Shown: positions 43,412 through 52,990 of the stretch, in pieces
Position numbering within the stretch: the stretch's first letter is position 1
Layout: each line of letters starts with the position of its first letter
Source: Prorocentrum cordatum
Lineage: Eukaryota > Sar > Dinophyceae > Prorocentrales > Prorocentraceae
DNA: 64,000 nt
Reading direction: 5' to 3'
Assembly: GCA_963575745.1 (NCBI GenBank)
Contig: CAUYUJ010022544.1
Span: 18,501-82,500 of the forward strand
The notes under the pieces: model-generated
Database searches by the model: none
Told to the model about the DNA's origin: nothing
Seen by the model: the letters and a program-made list of their open reading frames with translations, nothing else
Translations under genes and position numbers: made by a program

Positions 43412-44041
43412 TCACCCGCTGTGGCATCCGTCGCAGTTGTACGTGGCCTCCTTCTGTAGCCTGCTGGAGCGCCCATCGTGCACCACGGGGGGAACCAGCG
43501 TAGTACCTGGGGCGGGTGAGGCGGGGATGTCTTCGTCGAGGCGGTGGTTGGAGACGGCCTGCCCTCCGCCTATGTACTGCAAGTCCTCCATGGTTCGCGG
43601 GCATCCCAGCCCAATCTCCGACCCTGCCAGCGCAGTGTGAAGCAGGCAGATGGAGCACTCTCCGTCGTGCAACCGGTTCACGTCAGCTGGCTGCACAATG
43701 TCTTCTAGTACGCGCAGGGGGGCTTCCGAAACGAAATCGTGCGTCTCCATCCCTGCCCACGTCTTCGGACAGCCGTGCTTGTCAGCAATCTCGTGGTGGT
43801 GGGCGTAAGTGGCCAGGGTACTCGTGTGACGTATGACTTTGGCGAGCTTGGTGTGGAGATCCCCGAGGTCCGCCAGCTGGTAGACCCACGTCGTGGCGAA
43901 CTGCGTGCGGAACTCTTTGTGTGCTTCCTGCCATGGGAGGCAAAGGCCCATCATTGCTTCGAAAATGTCCCCGGTGACCTCGGGGTTTGGGAAGGGCCAT
44001 AGCGTGGCCCGGGGCTCACGTAACTGCAGCATCACGACCAC
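43412..44041 (-). CDS. Giant block ORF with Cys motifs
   Basis: About 210 residues. The N-terminal half is helical with aromatic residues (TWVYQLADLGDLHTKLAKVI). The C-terminal half has CSICLLHTALAGSEIGLGC and ends YNCDGCHSG. CSIC at this spacing resembles the start of a RING-like finger but the His/Cys pattern is incomplete in this frame. Confidence 0.4.
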   Translation of the reverse strand: MVVMLQLREPRATLWPFPNPEVTGDIFEAMMGLCLPWQEAHKEFRTQFATTWVYQLADLGDLHTKLAKVIRHTSTLATYAHHHEIADKHGCPKTWAGMETHDFVSEAPLRVLEDIVQPADVNRLHDGECSICLLHTALAGSEIGLGCPRTMEDLQYIGGGQAVSNHRLDEDIPASPAPGTTLVPPVVHDGRSSRLQKEATYNCDGCHSG

Positions 44042-44074
44042 CAGTAATACCCTGAGTGCGTGGGGGAAAAGCGG

Positions 44075-44491
44075 CTACCCGCCAGCACCGATAAGCGCGT
44101 CTGTGAGCTCCGTGTCGATCCCCTCGTGCTTGAGCAAGGCGTTCAGGTTCTCCATTCCTGGATGCACCCTGTGCCGACGACACCTGCAGGCAGTAAAGCT
44201 CCATGCCGCTGGAAACTGTTGGAGCGTGTCACGGGGGGTGCAATGACTTTTCCTCTTGGGGGCCCGGTTGGAGCCCACCATGTGGGGTAGTGGTGGGAGA
44301 GACTCATACGCGACCCCAAACTGCTTGTCGTTCCATGGCGTGCCGAGCCCGAGGAACCAGACAATGGCCGCCCACGTGAGGTTGTATACGAGGTTGCTCG
44401 CATCGATCCCAACTTCCACGTCAAGGCAGTGACCCAGGTGGCTCCATGCTTTCCTATCTAGACTGCCTGGTTGTCTGGGCGTGGCCCCCAT
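44075..44491 (-). CDS. Giant block ORF, unknown
   Basis: 138 residues with a hydrophobic core (IDASNLVYNLTWAAIVWFLG), then a basic CRCRRHRVHPG segment. It follows the helicase C-terminus in another frame and may be its continuation. Not recognised. Confidence 0.35.
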   Translation of the reverse strand: MGATPRQPGSLDRKAWSHLGHCLDVEVGIDASNLVYNLTWAAIVWFLGLGTPWNDKQFGVAYESLPPLPHMVGSNRAPKRKSHCTPRDTLQQFPAAWSFTACRCRRHRVHPGMENLNALLKHEGIDTELTDALIGAGG

Positions 44492-46555
44492 TTGCCATTG
44501 GTGGGGGTGTAGTCCGGAGATGGTGTACAGCAGGATGCCCGTGAGTGGGTCGTCGACCAGCGTCTGGATGCTGTCCGAGAGGGCGGCCCCAAGCTTCGCC
44601 CACGAAGTGGTGCTGCGATGCGGTCCGTGAACGAGCTCTCCAATTTGGCCTTGGCCTTCCTGATGGCGTCGTCCAGGCCCTTTACACTGTCGTCCCCGTC
44701 ATGTGTGCGAGCAGCTGGGATCCAAGACTCCAGGTCCTTGATGGGGTCGAATCCCTCGCCACAGTGAAGGGCGGTACGGTTGCCCATGTCGCTCTCGTGG
44801 AAGCGGACCCAGAGCCCGGCCATCCTCCCATACTCCGAGAGTTCCCTGAGGTGCGATCCCGTGGCGGTGCCGAACACTCTTCCATCCCCGATTATGACAA
44901 CGCGTGACGTGGCACGCGTGATAGCGACATTGAACCTGTGGGGATTCTCCATGACACCCCAGTCGTGGAAGTAGTTGGACCGCGTGGTCAGGTAGATCAC
45001 AATGTCTGCCTCACCGCCCTGGCTAGAGTCGATGGTGGAGATGCTGAGCCTGCCGCTGGCCAGGTATTTCCCGGCTACCTGGCATATCCCTTGGATGTGT
45101 AGCCCGATGCCGTTGAGTGGTGAGCTCCACTGATCGGAAACCTGCTCGTGGCCTCGCTGGTCCCGGGGGTGGAGAGGGGGGTCGCTCGGCCCTATAAACT
45201 CGCCTTTGCCATCGCCCTTGTCCTTATTCCTAGCCTGCCCGAGGGGGCCGATGATGCTGCGACCTGACTGGGGCCAGCCCTTCTCGCGCACCGCACACTG
45301 AAGTTGGTAGCCTACCACGACCAGGACTGTGGTCCCATTTTCCATGTCCGGTATGAGGGCCCTCACCACGTCCACCGTCTGCGCGGCCTCTGGGATGTTT
45401 GCGTAGCCAGAGTGAAGATTGGATGTGACCTCGACTGAGGGGTTGTCGACCAGGAGGAACCAGTGCCTTTCATCCGAGGGTTGCGGTGGGGGTTGAAGGT
45501 CCCGTAGTAACGTATCCATGTCGCCTGTGGTGGTCTTGGCCGATTCAGCCAACGCCCAGAGCCTCCCTTTGTCCCAGGGTCGTACCTGCTGCCACGGTAG
45601 TCCTTCCACGATCGGTCTCTGCGTCAGTGGATTGATGAGCCCTGTCCGAATAGCCTTGTTGTAGAAGGCCACGTTCGGCCACGACAGGAGAAGAGGATGC
45701 ATACGGTAGCATAGGTCCAGTTTTACAACTGCAGGGTTACCCCCGCCCAGTGCATTGCACAGCTTATCGAATATGGAGAGACACAGTCCCCTTATCCGCC
45801 GCCTTCCTGGAGAGGGCAGTGGGGGGAAGCTGCCTGGGGTAGCCGACCAGTAGTAGGCGCCCTCCCGAACGTATGACACTGACGAGGGACATTGCCGCCA
45901 TGAGTTCGTGAGCCTGTCCCGCCTCGTCGATGATTAGCAGAGCCGTTGGTACCAGCTTCAGCGACTCAGCCGCCTCGCGGGTGGCGATAATCAGCTTGGC
46001 GTCGCTTAGCAGCTGAGAGCGGAAGGACAGGAGCTCCTTGGACGGCCCATTCTGCTTGGGAGGGCGGTCGTGGGTCCTCTGAAAGTGTCCCACTGGGGTG
46101 AGGGACGCAATCTTAGGCGCCACTCGGGCGTCCTTCGCGAGCCTGACACACCTGTTGGGAAAGCTGGTCTCGCCAGCCAGTCTATTCTCCTCGTGCGCAA
46201 TCCCGAGCCCGATGGCAGTCTGATCGGCTGCCGTGTTCGATCCGGCTGTGAGGGCCACAGATTGCCTCGCAGGAAACGAACTAGCCCATGCGTCCATGGT
46301 GGCCACCGTGAATAGAGTCTTGCCAGTCCCTGGGGGTCCATGTACAATCGTCACGTGGTGTCGGATGGTGGCAGTCAGTGCTTTGGCAGCGTTCTCGTTT
46401 AGTCGGTGCCGTCTGGCGGCGTCGTTGAGGCTGCCAAGGGGAGGAAGGTTGCGTACTCGCTGGGGGGCCTGCCCGATGGACCCATCGACCTCATCGTCTG
46501 TGAATGGTGTGGCGGCTTGCGCCTTGCTGTGATGCTGCAGCCTCGTGTCTTCCAC
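44458..46555 (-). CDS. UPF1-like SF1 helicase
   Basis: Superfamily 1 RNA/DNA helicase of the UPF1/SETX/IGHMBP2 type. In one frame: Walker A GPPGTGKT (46316-46339), motif II DEAGQ (45914-45928) and motif III GYPRQLPPT (about 45818-45844). After a frame change: CYRMHP (about 45694-45711), YQLQ, motif V TIDSSQGGEAD (about 45004-45036) and motif VI RFNVAITRAT (about 44908-44937). All core motifs are present. The break lies at a G4 run on the coding strand (45788-45791); three Gs give KGLCLSIFDKL, which fits the family. Coding upstream at 46600-46835 (LDRAPSKLQYWRIYQAIS) probably belongs to the same protein. It could unwind element RNA or cDNA. Position downstream of an RT on the same strand is unusual. 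Confidence 0.85.
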
Positions 46556-46599
46556 CGCCGCTACGCCCGGCAGGCACTGCGCTCTGCTCTCAAGGGTGG

Positions 46600-46835
46600 C
46601 CCTCGCCCTTGCCAGGAGGGAAATGCTGCATGCCCTCGTATTCTCCCCTTCGTTTGCCCTTAGCCTGTCTCTCCGTTGGGTGGTCCGCTGATTGAGGTAG
46701 AACGTTTTTCACATCCAGTGGAGAGCCCACCAAGTCGTCCGATGCTTGCTGCAGCTTGCAGATCTCACTGATGGCCTGGTAGATTCTCCAGTACTGCAGC
46801 TTCGACGGCGCTCTGTCCAGTCGGAACAGGACTTA
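46600..46835 (-). CDS. N-terminal extension of the helicase ORF
   Basis: An open frame without an ATG reads VLFRLDRAPSKLQYWRIYQAI, then ICKLQQASDDLVGSPLDVKNVL, then turns basic and stops at about 46600. LDR-P---YWRI phrases of this type lie just upstream of helicase domains in UPF1-like proteins. I infer it is a helicase segment separated by a frame break. Confidence 0.4.
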
Positions 46836-47123
46836 TCCCTCGCCGTCTGCGTTTGATTCCTTGCCGAGAGCCCGAAGCTCCTCTGCCTGCTTGGGGTCGC
46901 ACCACGCCAGAGCTTGGTTGGTGGGATACCTTGCGCCTTCCCTAAGCTCCATTACGACGCACTCGTTGCTGGGGATGTGGCCACCAAATTCCGGGGGCCA
47001 CACGAGCCTGAGGGAGGCGACCTGGTCCTCTGACGGATTGGTGAGGCCGACGAGCAGCGCCCGAGACTGCGAGTCCTGACCCCGTCCATTCCCTTGAGCG
47101 ACAGCCTGAATGCACTTGGCCAT
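46833..47123 (-). CDS. Giant block ORF, unknown small piece
   Basis: 97 residues, RALLVGLTNPSEDQVASLRLVWPPEFGGHIP then YPTNQALAWCDPKQAEELRALG. Protein-like composition, no recognised family. It lies between the zinc-finger region and the helicase. Confidence 0.35.
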   Translation of the reverse strand: MAKCIQAVAQGNGRGQDSQSRALLVGLTNPSEDQVASLRLVWPPEFGGHIPSNECVVMELREGARYPTNQALAWCDPKQAEELRALGKESNADGEG

Positions 47124-47176
47124 TGCAGGTGTCGGAGTGTCTTCCCATCCTGGGGGGGGGGAACGCGTGGCGAAGC

Positions 47177-48000
47177 TTATTTTTTATCGCGCGCGCGGCA
47201 AGCCGACAGCTCGTGCGTGGGGGTGACCGCCACTTTCACGGCACAGCTCTTCTTGCGTGCAAGGTCGGTTCTGGCTTTTACTGAGCCGTCCCATGTCGTC
47301 TCCGCGGGGGCCATGGTCTCCGTCCATACCAGTCTGGACAGAAAGATACCCCTCTGTCGTAGGTCCTGCTCCCAGTGTTTTGGCAGGTTGACTCCTTCTG
47401 CGATTTTCCCCAGGGGGGCGCGCAGACGGAACTGGGCTGCAGGGCGTTCCGCTGGCACGGAGAACATCTGCACGATGGCCTTGGCTGCGGTATCAGCTGG
47501 GGGGTCTGGGGGCGTCGGCGAGGCGAGCGGGTGGCGGCCGCTGGTCCAGCCGAAGTCCCCCCCCCGTAGCGACCCGCCCCGTTCGGTGGGGTCTTGCGAC
47601 GATGCCCTGCTGGACCCGGCCAGCCTGTCGCACAGGTTTGGGGGGGGCGGCTCCTCTGCGCGGATGCGAGGGGGAGGCGGGCCGCTCCCTCCCAAAGTCC
47701 TTATGTTGAGCCATGGGTTAATCCCCCCGCCACGTCGGTATAGGTCTGCCGGCCGCAGGTTGGCAGACGGGATCGCGTCGGTGGGGGTGATGAAACTGAA
47801 GTCGTCGTCCCGAAATGGAAAGTCGACCAGTGCGTGGTCCCAGTCATCCGGGAACGTCCAGCCCGGTAGGTGCACGCGGCCCTCTTCCACGTCCGGACAG
47901 GGGAATTCCCACCCTGGCCACGCGTGTCTCTCGATTTCAAGATTGGCGATGCAGTCTCTGGTCCCCCCTCGGGTCCGGGCCCAGAGGTTGCCTGCCTGAG
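47177..48000 (-). CDS. Giant block ORF, unknown
   Basis: The frame runs open from about 48000 (CIANLEIERHAWPGWEFPCPD, then VHLPGWTFPDDWDHALVDF), through a Pro/Gly-rich linker, to a basic C-terminus (RKKSCAVKVAVTPTHELSACRARDKK). The Trp-rich start looks like a folded domain. Not recognised. Confidence 0.4.
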
Positions 48001-48086
48001 TATAGCTCCTGGGGTAAGGCCACCCGTGCTCCTTCTGCTTTGCGGCCTCCTGGTAATGTTCGGTACTCCTGAGATGCGCCTTGCCG

Positions 48087-49256
48087 TCACAGTGCTTCTG
48101 ACAGACCTCGCGCCATCAGCCCTTCTCGCCTTCCCCGATGGATCTTGCCCCCCCCTTCGAAGGTGACCTCGTCAGGCCATTGGGCGGAGTCAGAGTCGGG
48201 AAAAGGGGAGTCGCGAACGGTTATCTCGTCGCCTGGCTCAAGTCTGTTGTTGGCCCCGAGAGTAGTGGTGTGCAACCGACATTCGCGGCAGAAGGTCGAC
48301 GACCAGCACGTGGTAGGAGGGTTGTCAGTCCTTGGGCATGGGAACCACCCTCTGCCAGGAGGCATCCACGCCGCGCGGCTATGTGTGGACTGCAGCACCA
48401 CCAGTCTGTCATCTGGGTTGCAGTGCCTGCTGACAACCGGGAGCCTCCGGATTTCGCCTCCAGCTCTGTCTGCGTGCCTTTGCGCGTGGGGACCGGCAGC
48501 CCCGCAAATTGCCCCGGCCGGCGGGGGATTCGGGTTGCACATGTGGCAACGGTCACGCCGTACGGTCCACGCAGCCGTTTCGTCATGTCTGCCAACCCTG
48601 GAGGGGTCGCTCTCAGCCTGCTCGTCCTCATCGCTCCCTTCGTGGGGGTCCATGTTTGGGGTGGCCAGCCCGCGCAGGATGAGAGCGGCCGCGTCGCTTG
48701 CTTCCAGGGGGGCGGCAGTAAGGTTGACGCAGTAGCGGAAGGAGATCTGGTGTAACACTTTGGCCAGCAGCGGTTGGTGCACGCCCTCGCTTGCGATGGC
48801 TTGGGCCAGGGTTGGCGGGTCGTCGGGCCCACGCATGGTGTCCCAGACGAGAGCGGCCGCCGGGCACCAGTGCCAGACGCGTTCGGTCGTGGCTTCTCCC
48901 AGCCCACAGAGTGGACAACGTCCGTACGGCCCTTCCCTGATCGGCGGCCTCAAGAGTCCCCCCGAGCTAGCGCAGGCGCAAGCTTGTGCTCTCAGAGAGG
49001 GGGGGGGACTGTCAGGGGGAAGCGTTTGCCAGAGGGCGAGGGTGTGGGGTCCGTTGCCGATGCATCTGCTACACCAGGCAGTCCCCTCGTCGTTCGGGCC
49101 GGCTGTGATCCACACTCTGCTGGCCGGCGCCCCGCAGGGACATCTGCGGGGTACTCTCTCGTCATTCCCCCTGCGTCTTGCCGGGCCTGGCAGGCCGTTA
49201 CTGAGCACCCTTAGCACGTGGTACGCACAGGTGAAGGTGACGCAATACCGTAGCAA
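48087..49256 (-). CDS. RT C-terminal zinc finger region (zf-RVT-like)
   Basis: Continues the reverse transcriptase after a frame change near 49260. Cys motifs: RRCPCGAP...WCSRCIG, then GRCPLCGLGEATTERVWHWCP, the latter matching the zf-RVT finger that follows many non-LTR reverse transcriptases (CPLCG...E...H.....CP). More Cys pairs lie further on (CHMCNPN, CRECRLH). Probably binds element RNA or target DNA. Confidence 0.65.
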   Translation of the reverse strand: MLRYCVTFTCAYHVLRVLSNGLPGPARRRGNDERVPRRCPCGAPASRVWITAGPNDEGTAWCSRCIGNGPHTLALWQTLPPDSPPPSLRAQACACASSGGLLRPPIREGPYGRCPLCGLGEATTERVWHWCPAAALVWDTMRGPDDPPTLAQAIASEGVHQPLLAKVLHQISFRYCVNLTAAPLEASDAAALILRGLATPNMDPHEGSDEDEQAESDPSRVGRHDETAAWTVRRDRCHMCNPNPPPAGAICGAAGPHAQRHADRAGGEIRRLPVVSRHCNPDDRLVVLQSTHSRAAWMPPGRGWFPCPRTDNPPTTCWSSTFCRECRLHTTTLGANNRLEPGDEITVRDSPFPDSDSAQWPDEVTFEGGGKIHRGRREGLMARGLSEAL

Positions 49257-49263
49257 CTGCCAC

Positions 49264-51366
49264 TCACCCAGAGGGCTGCCATCTTCTCCCTTGGCTGGCT
49301 TTTTGAAGCCAGGCGGTGAAGTGATGACTGTTCATCTGCGCCCAGGCCGCCACATAGGTGATTCTGCCGTATTGCCTGCCCTCCAGTAGGTGGGGTCGTT
49401 GCCTCAAAGCGAGTAGGGCCTGGGCGGCCTTTCGATCAGTGATCATTTTGGGCCGCGGGGAATGTGCCTCTGGGGCCTGGGCTGCTCGGCCACTCCAGTT
49501 CAGCAGCTCGTTCCACCTGGTGCTGGCTCGCTTCCTGAGTGCGCAGGGCCCCCAGAAGTCCCCGAGTGCGAACGCTCTTGCGGCAACAGCGCGGGCTGTT
49601 GCTGCAGGGCACCTAGGTGTGCCCTGCACTTGGAAGCGCATGCCGAGTCCGGTCAGGACTATGTCGGGGACCCAGGAGGCCCCGGCCAGCCCGAGGGCAG
49701 TTCTCAACTGGGCACACAGCTCACGCTCCTGCGTCACGTCCAGGGTGGCGTAGTGTGCAGCGTAAGGGGCCAGAGAAACCAGATACGCGTTCCACGTAGC
49801 GGCCGTCCTGGAAGGGGGCATCTTGGCCAGGTGCAGCGCAAGGGATCTCTCCCTCATCCTGGGGAGGGGGCGGTTCCACGTGCCCTTGCGTAAAACCTCT
49901 TCTTGCTCTCCTGTGAGTCCTCCGTTCAGCGGAGGTTCGTCGCCCTCTGCTGCTCTGGATACTACTACTGCCCCCAGGTACGGCCATTGCTCCCTCACCG
50001 CCGATCCTCCAAAGGGGGTGTGCTCCATGAGTGTGCGCCACCATCCTTGGCCTCCCGCAGGTACGAGCGCCGTCTTGAACGTGCAGCTGCAGGCGCGTTG
50101 ATAGTGCGTGCACCGGATGGGACCACGATCCCCCATGTAGCTGTCAATCAAAGCCTGGATCAAGAGCGCAGGAAGACCCGAGATGAGCACGTTGTCTCCA
50201 TCCTGCTCAAAGTGTACGGGGACCTCCTCCAGCGCCGCGCGGATGCCGGGGGAGTCATCGGTGCGCGCCCCTCTGCATCTATGCGCTTCGACCAGGAGCC
50301 CGGCGGCCTTGGCGGCCCAGGGGAGTGCGATTGCTGCGCGTAGAGCTTGTCTTGTTGTGCTTACAAGCGCGGCGAGGTCGTCTACGTACGTGGGGTCGTC
50401 CTCTCCTGTGATGGATGCAATGGCGCTTATGAGAGGGTCATATCCCAAGCTCCACAGGAGGGGGGGGGCGGTGCCCCCCATGCCTACGGATCTGAGTAGG
50501 CGGCGCTCTGGTCCTTTGTACTTGCCCTTACACGTCTTCACATTCCGCTCGATAACCAATGCTTTCAAGGCGTCGAGTAGCCACGAGGGGAGCCCCCACC
50601 TCTGTAGGAGGGCGTCAACCCATTGGAGCGAAATCCTTTCGAACGATTTGTTCCGATCGCAGAAGATGACGGCAGCGCAGGGGGCCTCGCCCAAACCGGA
50701 GGCGGCGCGCTCGATGTAGCCCTCCACCACCGCGTGATGCTGCTCGAGGAGGGCGGCCCAACAAGGACCCGGTGCGGTTGGTGGTTTGGGGGTAGCGCTC
50801 AAGTGCTGTGTGACCTTGGTGATGTTGGGGCCACGCTGCCCCCCTCTCTTGGCCGCTCGATTGGGACTGAGGAGTGGTTCGACGACTGCGCCGAGAAGGT
50901 CGGCCAGGGATGCCCCGCAGAGGCGCCGTATGCAGGTGGGGAGTTGGAGCGGCCTCATGTCGCTGGGCCCTTCAGCGCCCGGTTTCTTCCCAATCCAGAC
51001 CAGGAGGTCGACTGAGGGCCGCAGTACCTCATCGATGAGGGTAGGGTTGAGATCCGCTGCGTACCATGCCTGGGCGAGGAGGCAGGCGACGAACCTTGCG
51101 CCTGGGTGAAAGGCTTCGCACGGGATTCCGTCAACCCCTGGCGCGCTCCCGCTGGGGGTGAGGACGGTGGCAGCTAGCTTTGCCCAACAGGGAGCAGGTC
51201 GACTGGATACGTCAGTGCCAGGGTGTCCCAAAAAGTACTGATCAAGGGGCCGGCCAGCCGAACTGGGAAGAGGGGGGGCGGAATGCCAAATCGAGCTGCG
51301 GCTGTCCCACAGTACCTTGTCAACCTGATTGGGCCTATCGTGCCAGTTACCGTCGTGGTCCCTCAC
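49264..51366 (-). CDS. Reverse transcriptase of the giant element
   Basis: Non-LTR-type RT, 700 residues in this frame. PGVDGIPCEAF (residues 76-86), SDMRPLQLPTCIRR (135-148), motif A FCDRNKSFERIS (235-246, Asp 237), motif B GMGGTAPPLLW (295-305), motif C TYVDDLAALV (326-335; YVDD codons 50377-50388). The thumb and a long C-terminal region follow. The catalytic triad is intact. It overlaps the end of the endonuclease frame by 20 bases. The two frames join as KKTHAILGVRDHDGNW if one A is removed from the A6 run at 51386-51391, so a single endonuclease-RT polyprotein is likely. Confidence 0.9.
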   Translation of the reverse strand: MRDHDGNWHDRPNQVDKVLWDSRSSIWHSAPPLPSSAGRPLDQYFLGHPGTDVSSRPAPCWAKLAATVLTPSGSAPGVDGIPCEAFHPGARFVACLLAQAWYAADLNPTLIDEVLRPSVDLLVWIGKKPGAEGPSDMRPLQLPTCIRRLCGASLADLLGAVVEPLLSPNRAAKRGGQRGPNITKVTQHLSATPKPPTAPGPCWAALLEQHHAVVEGYIERAASGLGEAPCAAVIFCDRNKSFERISLQWVDALLQRWGLPSWLLDALKALVIERNVKTCKGKYKGPERRLLRSVGMGGTAPPLLWSLGYDPLISAIASITGEDDPTYVDDLAALVSTTRQALRAAIALPWAAKAAGLLVEAHRCRGARTDDSPGIRAALEEVPVHFEQDGDNVLISGLPALLIQALIDSYMGDRGPIRCTHYQRACSCTFKTALVPAGGQGWWRTLMEHTPFGGSAVREQWPYLGAVVVSRAAEGDEPPLNGGLTGEQEEVLRKGTWNRPLPRMRERSLALHLAKMPPSRTAATWNAYLVSLAPYAAHYATLDVTQERELCAQLRTALGLAGASWVPDIVLTGLGMRFQVQGTPRCPAATARAVAARAFALGDFWGPCALRKRASTRWNELLNWSGRAAQAPEAHSPRPKMITDRKAAQALLALRQRPHLLEGRQYGRITYVAAWAQMNSHHFTAWLQKASQGRRWQPSG

Positions 51367-52816
51367 TCCTAGAATGGCGTGGGTCTTTTTTATATATTTC
51401 CCGCCCGGTCCTGTAGTGGGCCGCGAGGGGGGGGCGTTCTGCTCCTGGGCCTCGCTGGACGGGGGATAGGTGCATCGCCCTTCTCTGCGTGACCTCAGCG
51501 TCCCAAGTCTTGAGCCGGAGGCCTGCCTGATCTGGGGTTAGGTCGTGTGCGTCCCATCCAAACTCGTGTAACCAAGCTGCAAGGGCCCCCACTGGGCGGG
51601 TGACTTGCTGTCTCTGGCTGGCTGCCGCCAGCAGCAGCCCCGTTGAGGCTCGCGCTCTGTGCGACTTCCACTTTTTCCACCAGTCCTGTAGGGCCGAGGA
51701 GAGGGCGTGCCTCCCGAATCTCATGAGGGTGGGAAGGACTGGGGGGAGGAAAGTGCGGTCATCTGGACCTCCCGGCGCTGGAGCGGGGTCGCTGGGCAAG
51801 CGAGAGGCGTCGCCATCGCCGTTGTCCGGGTGATGGTCGGGGAACCCACCTGGGCGGGCCGGCCCGATCCAGTCTGAGGGCTGGATTAGGCCGCAAAGGT
51901 TGACAGTAGGCACGCCGAAGAGGATCTCCAGGTCTGCGTAGATCCTGCGGAGCTCCACGCGCGCGGCAGTTGGGAGTTTTCTCAAATCTGCCGCCCTCAT
52001 GGTGTCATCCCTTCTCGCTCTCCTTGTGCCCTGGGGGTCAAGCGAAATTAGGGCATGATCTGATAGAGTGAGCCGCCACAGCTTCCAGGGGTCATAGGCG
52101 TGGATGTGGCTGATTGGGCAGGCACAGATGTCAATTTGGGACTCACTTTCCTTGTCAATCCTGGTTGGGCCGTGCATGTGAATGGCGACGGAGCCAGAGC
52201 TGGTTAGGATGCCCCTCGAGAGGGCCGCATCCTCTACCTCTCCGTCCCTCCGATGTTGAAGCTGCAGGTTGACGTCCGCTCCCCAGTAGGTGTCGAGTGG
52301 CCCCCACCGTTCCGCAGCCGACGCGATCTCCGCAAGGGTCCCTTCCTTCCTGGTGGGGGGGAGGTAGATGGACACAAGGCGAATTCTCCTTTCGCCCTGC
52401 TGCACTATCGCGGCTACTGCACAGCCCGGCACCATGTCTTGCTGATCCAGGACGGGGGTTCCGTGCGGGAGGAGAATCCCCAGCCCACCAGCCAGTCCTC
52501 CTGCAGGCCCCAGGAATCCCGGGGAGGCGACCACCGCCCACGCCGGGAACATGGTCTTCCACACCTCGGCCTCATGTTCGGACCAATGGGTATCCTGAAT
52601 GAGGGCCATTCTATTGTTCAAAGTGACCTGCGTAAGAAGGGCGTGCTTGACCTGGTTCTTGCTGGCGGTGCAGCTTCTGAAGTACCTAACATTCCAGCTA
52701 GAGAACCTGGGGAGACAGGCATGGGGGGTGGCGTTGAAGGCGCGCATCGCGCCGTCAAGGGACAGGGCGCCGCACAAGTCGTCGCATGTGGGGTGCGTCC
52801 AGGGTGCATGGTGCAA
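51347..52816 (-). CDS. APE-type endonuclease of the giant element
   Basis: Endonuclease-exonuclease-phosphatase fold for target nicking. Motifs: FSSWNVRYF (38-46), ALIQDTHWSEHE (71-82; the family usually has Glu where QDTH has Asp), GGLGILLPHG, YWGADVNLQ (177-185, the GDxN motif), SQIDICACP (226-234) and LTLSDHALISLD (249-260, the SDH motif). All key positions are filled, with one conservative Glu-to-Asp change. Residues beyond 300 form the linker to the RT. No ATG is convincing, and the frame is open upstream towards the methyltransferase stop at 52991. Confidence 0.85.
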   Translation of the reverse strand: MHHAPWTHPTCDDLCGALSLDGAMRAFNATPHACLPRFSSWNVRYFRSCTASKNQVKHALLTQVTLNNRMALIQDTHWSEHEAEVWKTMFPAWAVVASPGFLGPAGGLAGGLGILLPHGTPVLDQQDMVPGCAVAAIVQQGERRIRLVSIYLPPTRKEGTLAEIASAAERWGPLDTYWGADVNLQLQHRRDGEVEDAALSRGILTSSGSVAIHMHGPTRIDKESESQIDICACPISHIHAYDPWKLWRLTLSDHALISLDPQGTRRARRDDTMRAADLRKLPTAARVELRRIYADLEILFGVPTVNLCGLIQPSDWIGPARPGGFPDHHPDNGDGDASRLPSDPAPAPGGPDDRTFLPPVLPTLMRFGRHALSSALQDWWKKWKSHRARASTGLLLAAASQRQQVTRPVGALAAWLHEFGWDAHDLTPDQAGLRLKTWDAEVTQRRAMHLSPVQRGPGAERPPLAAHYRTGREIYKKDPRHSRSEGPRR

Positions 52817-52990
52817 CAGCGCCCGTAGGCTCCTTGGAGCCCGAATGCTGCGGTGGCACCTTCCTCCAGTGCTTCGTTGAGCGCGCGACGTGCCTGGTCC
52901 CAGGCGCGCGCGCGCGCATTCCCGGAACTCGAAGGTGCCGAGGAGGGGACCCCAACGCTCTGTGGAGCGTGTTGGGGTCCCTGGTAGAGT

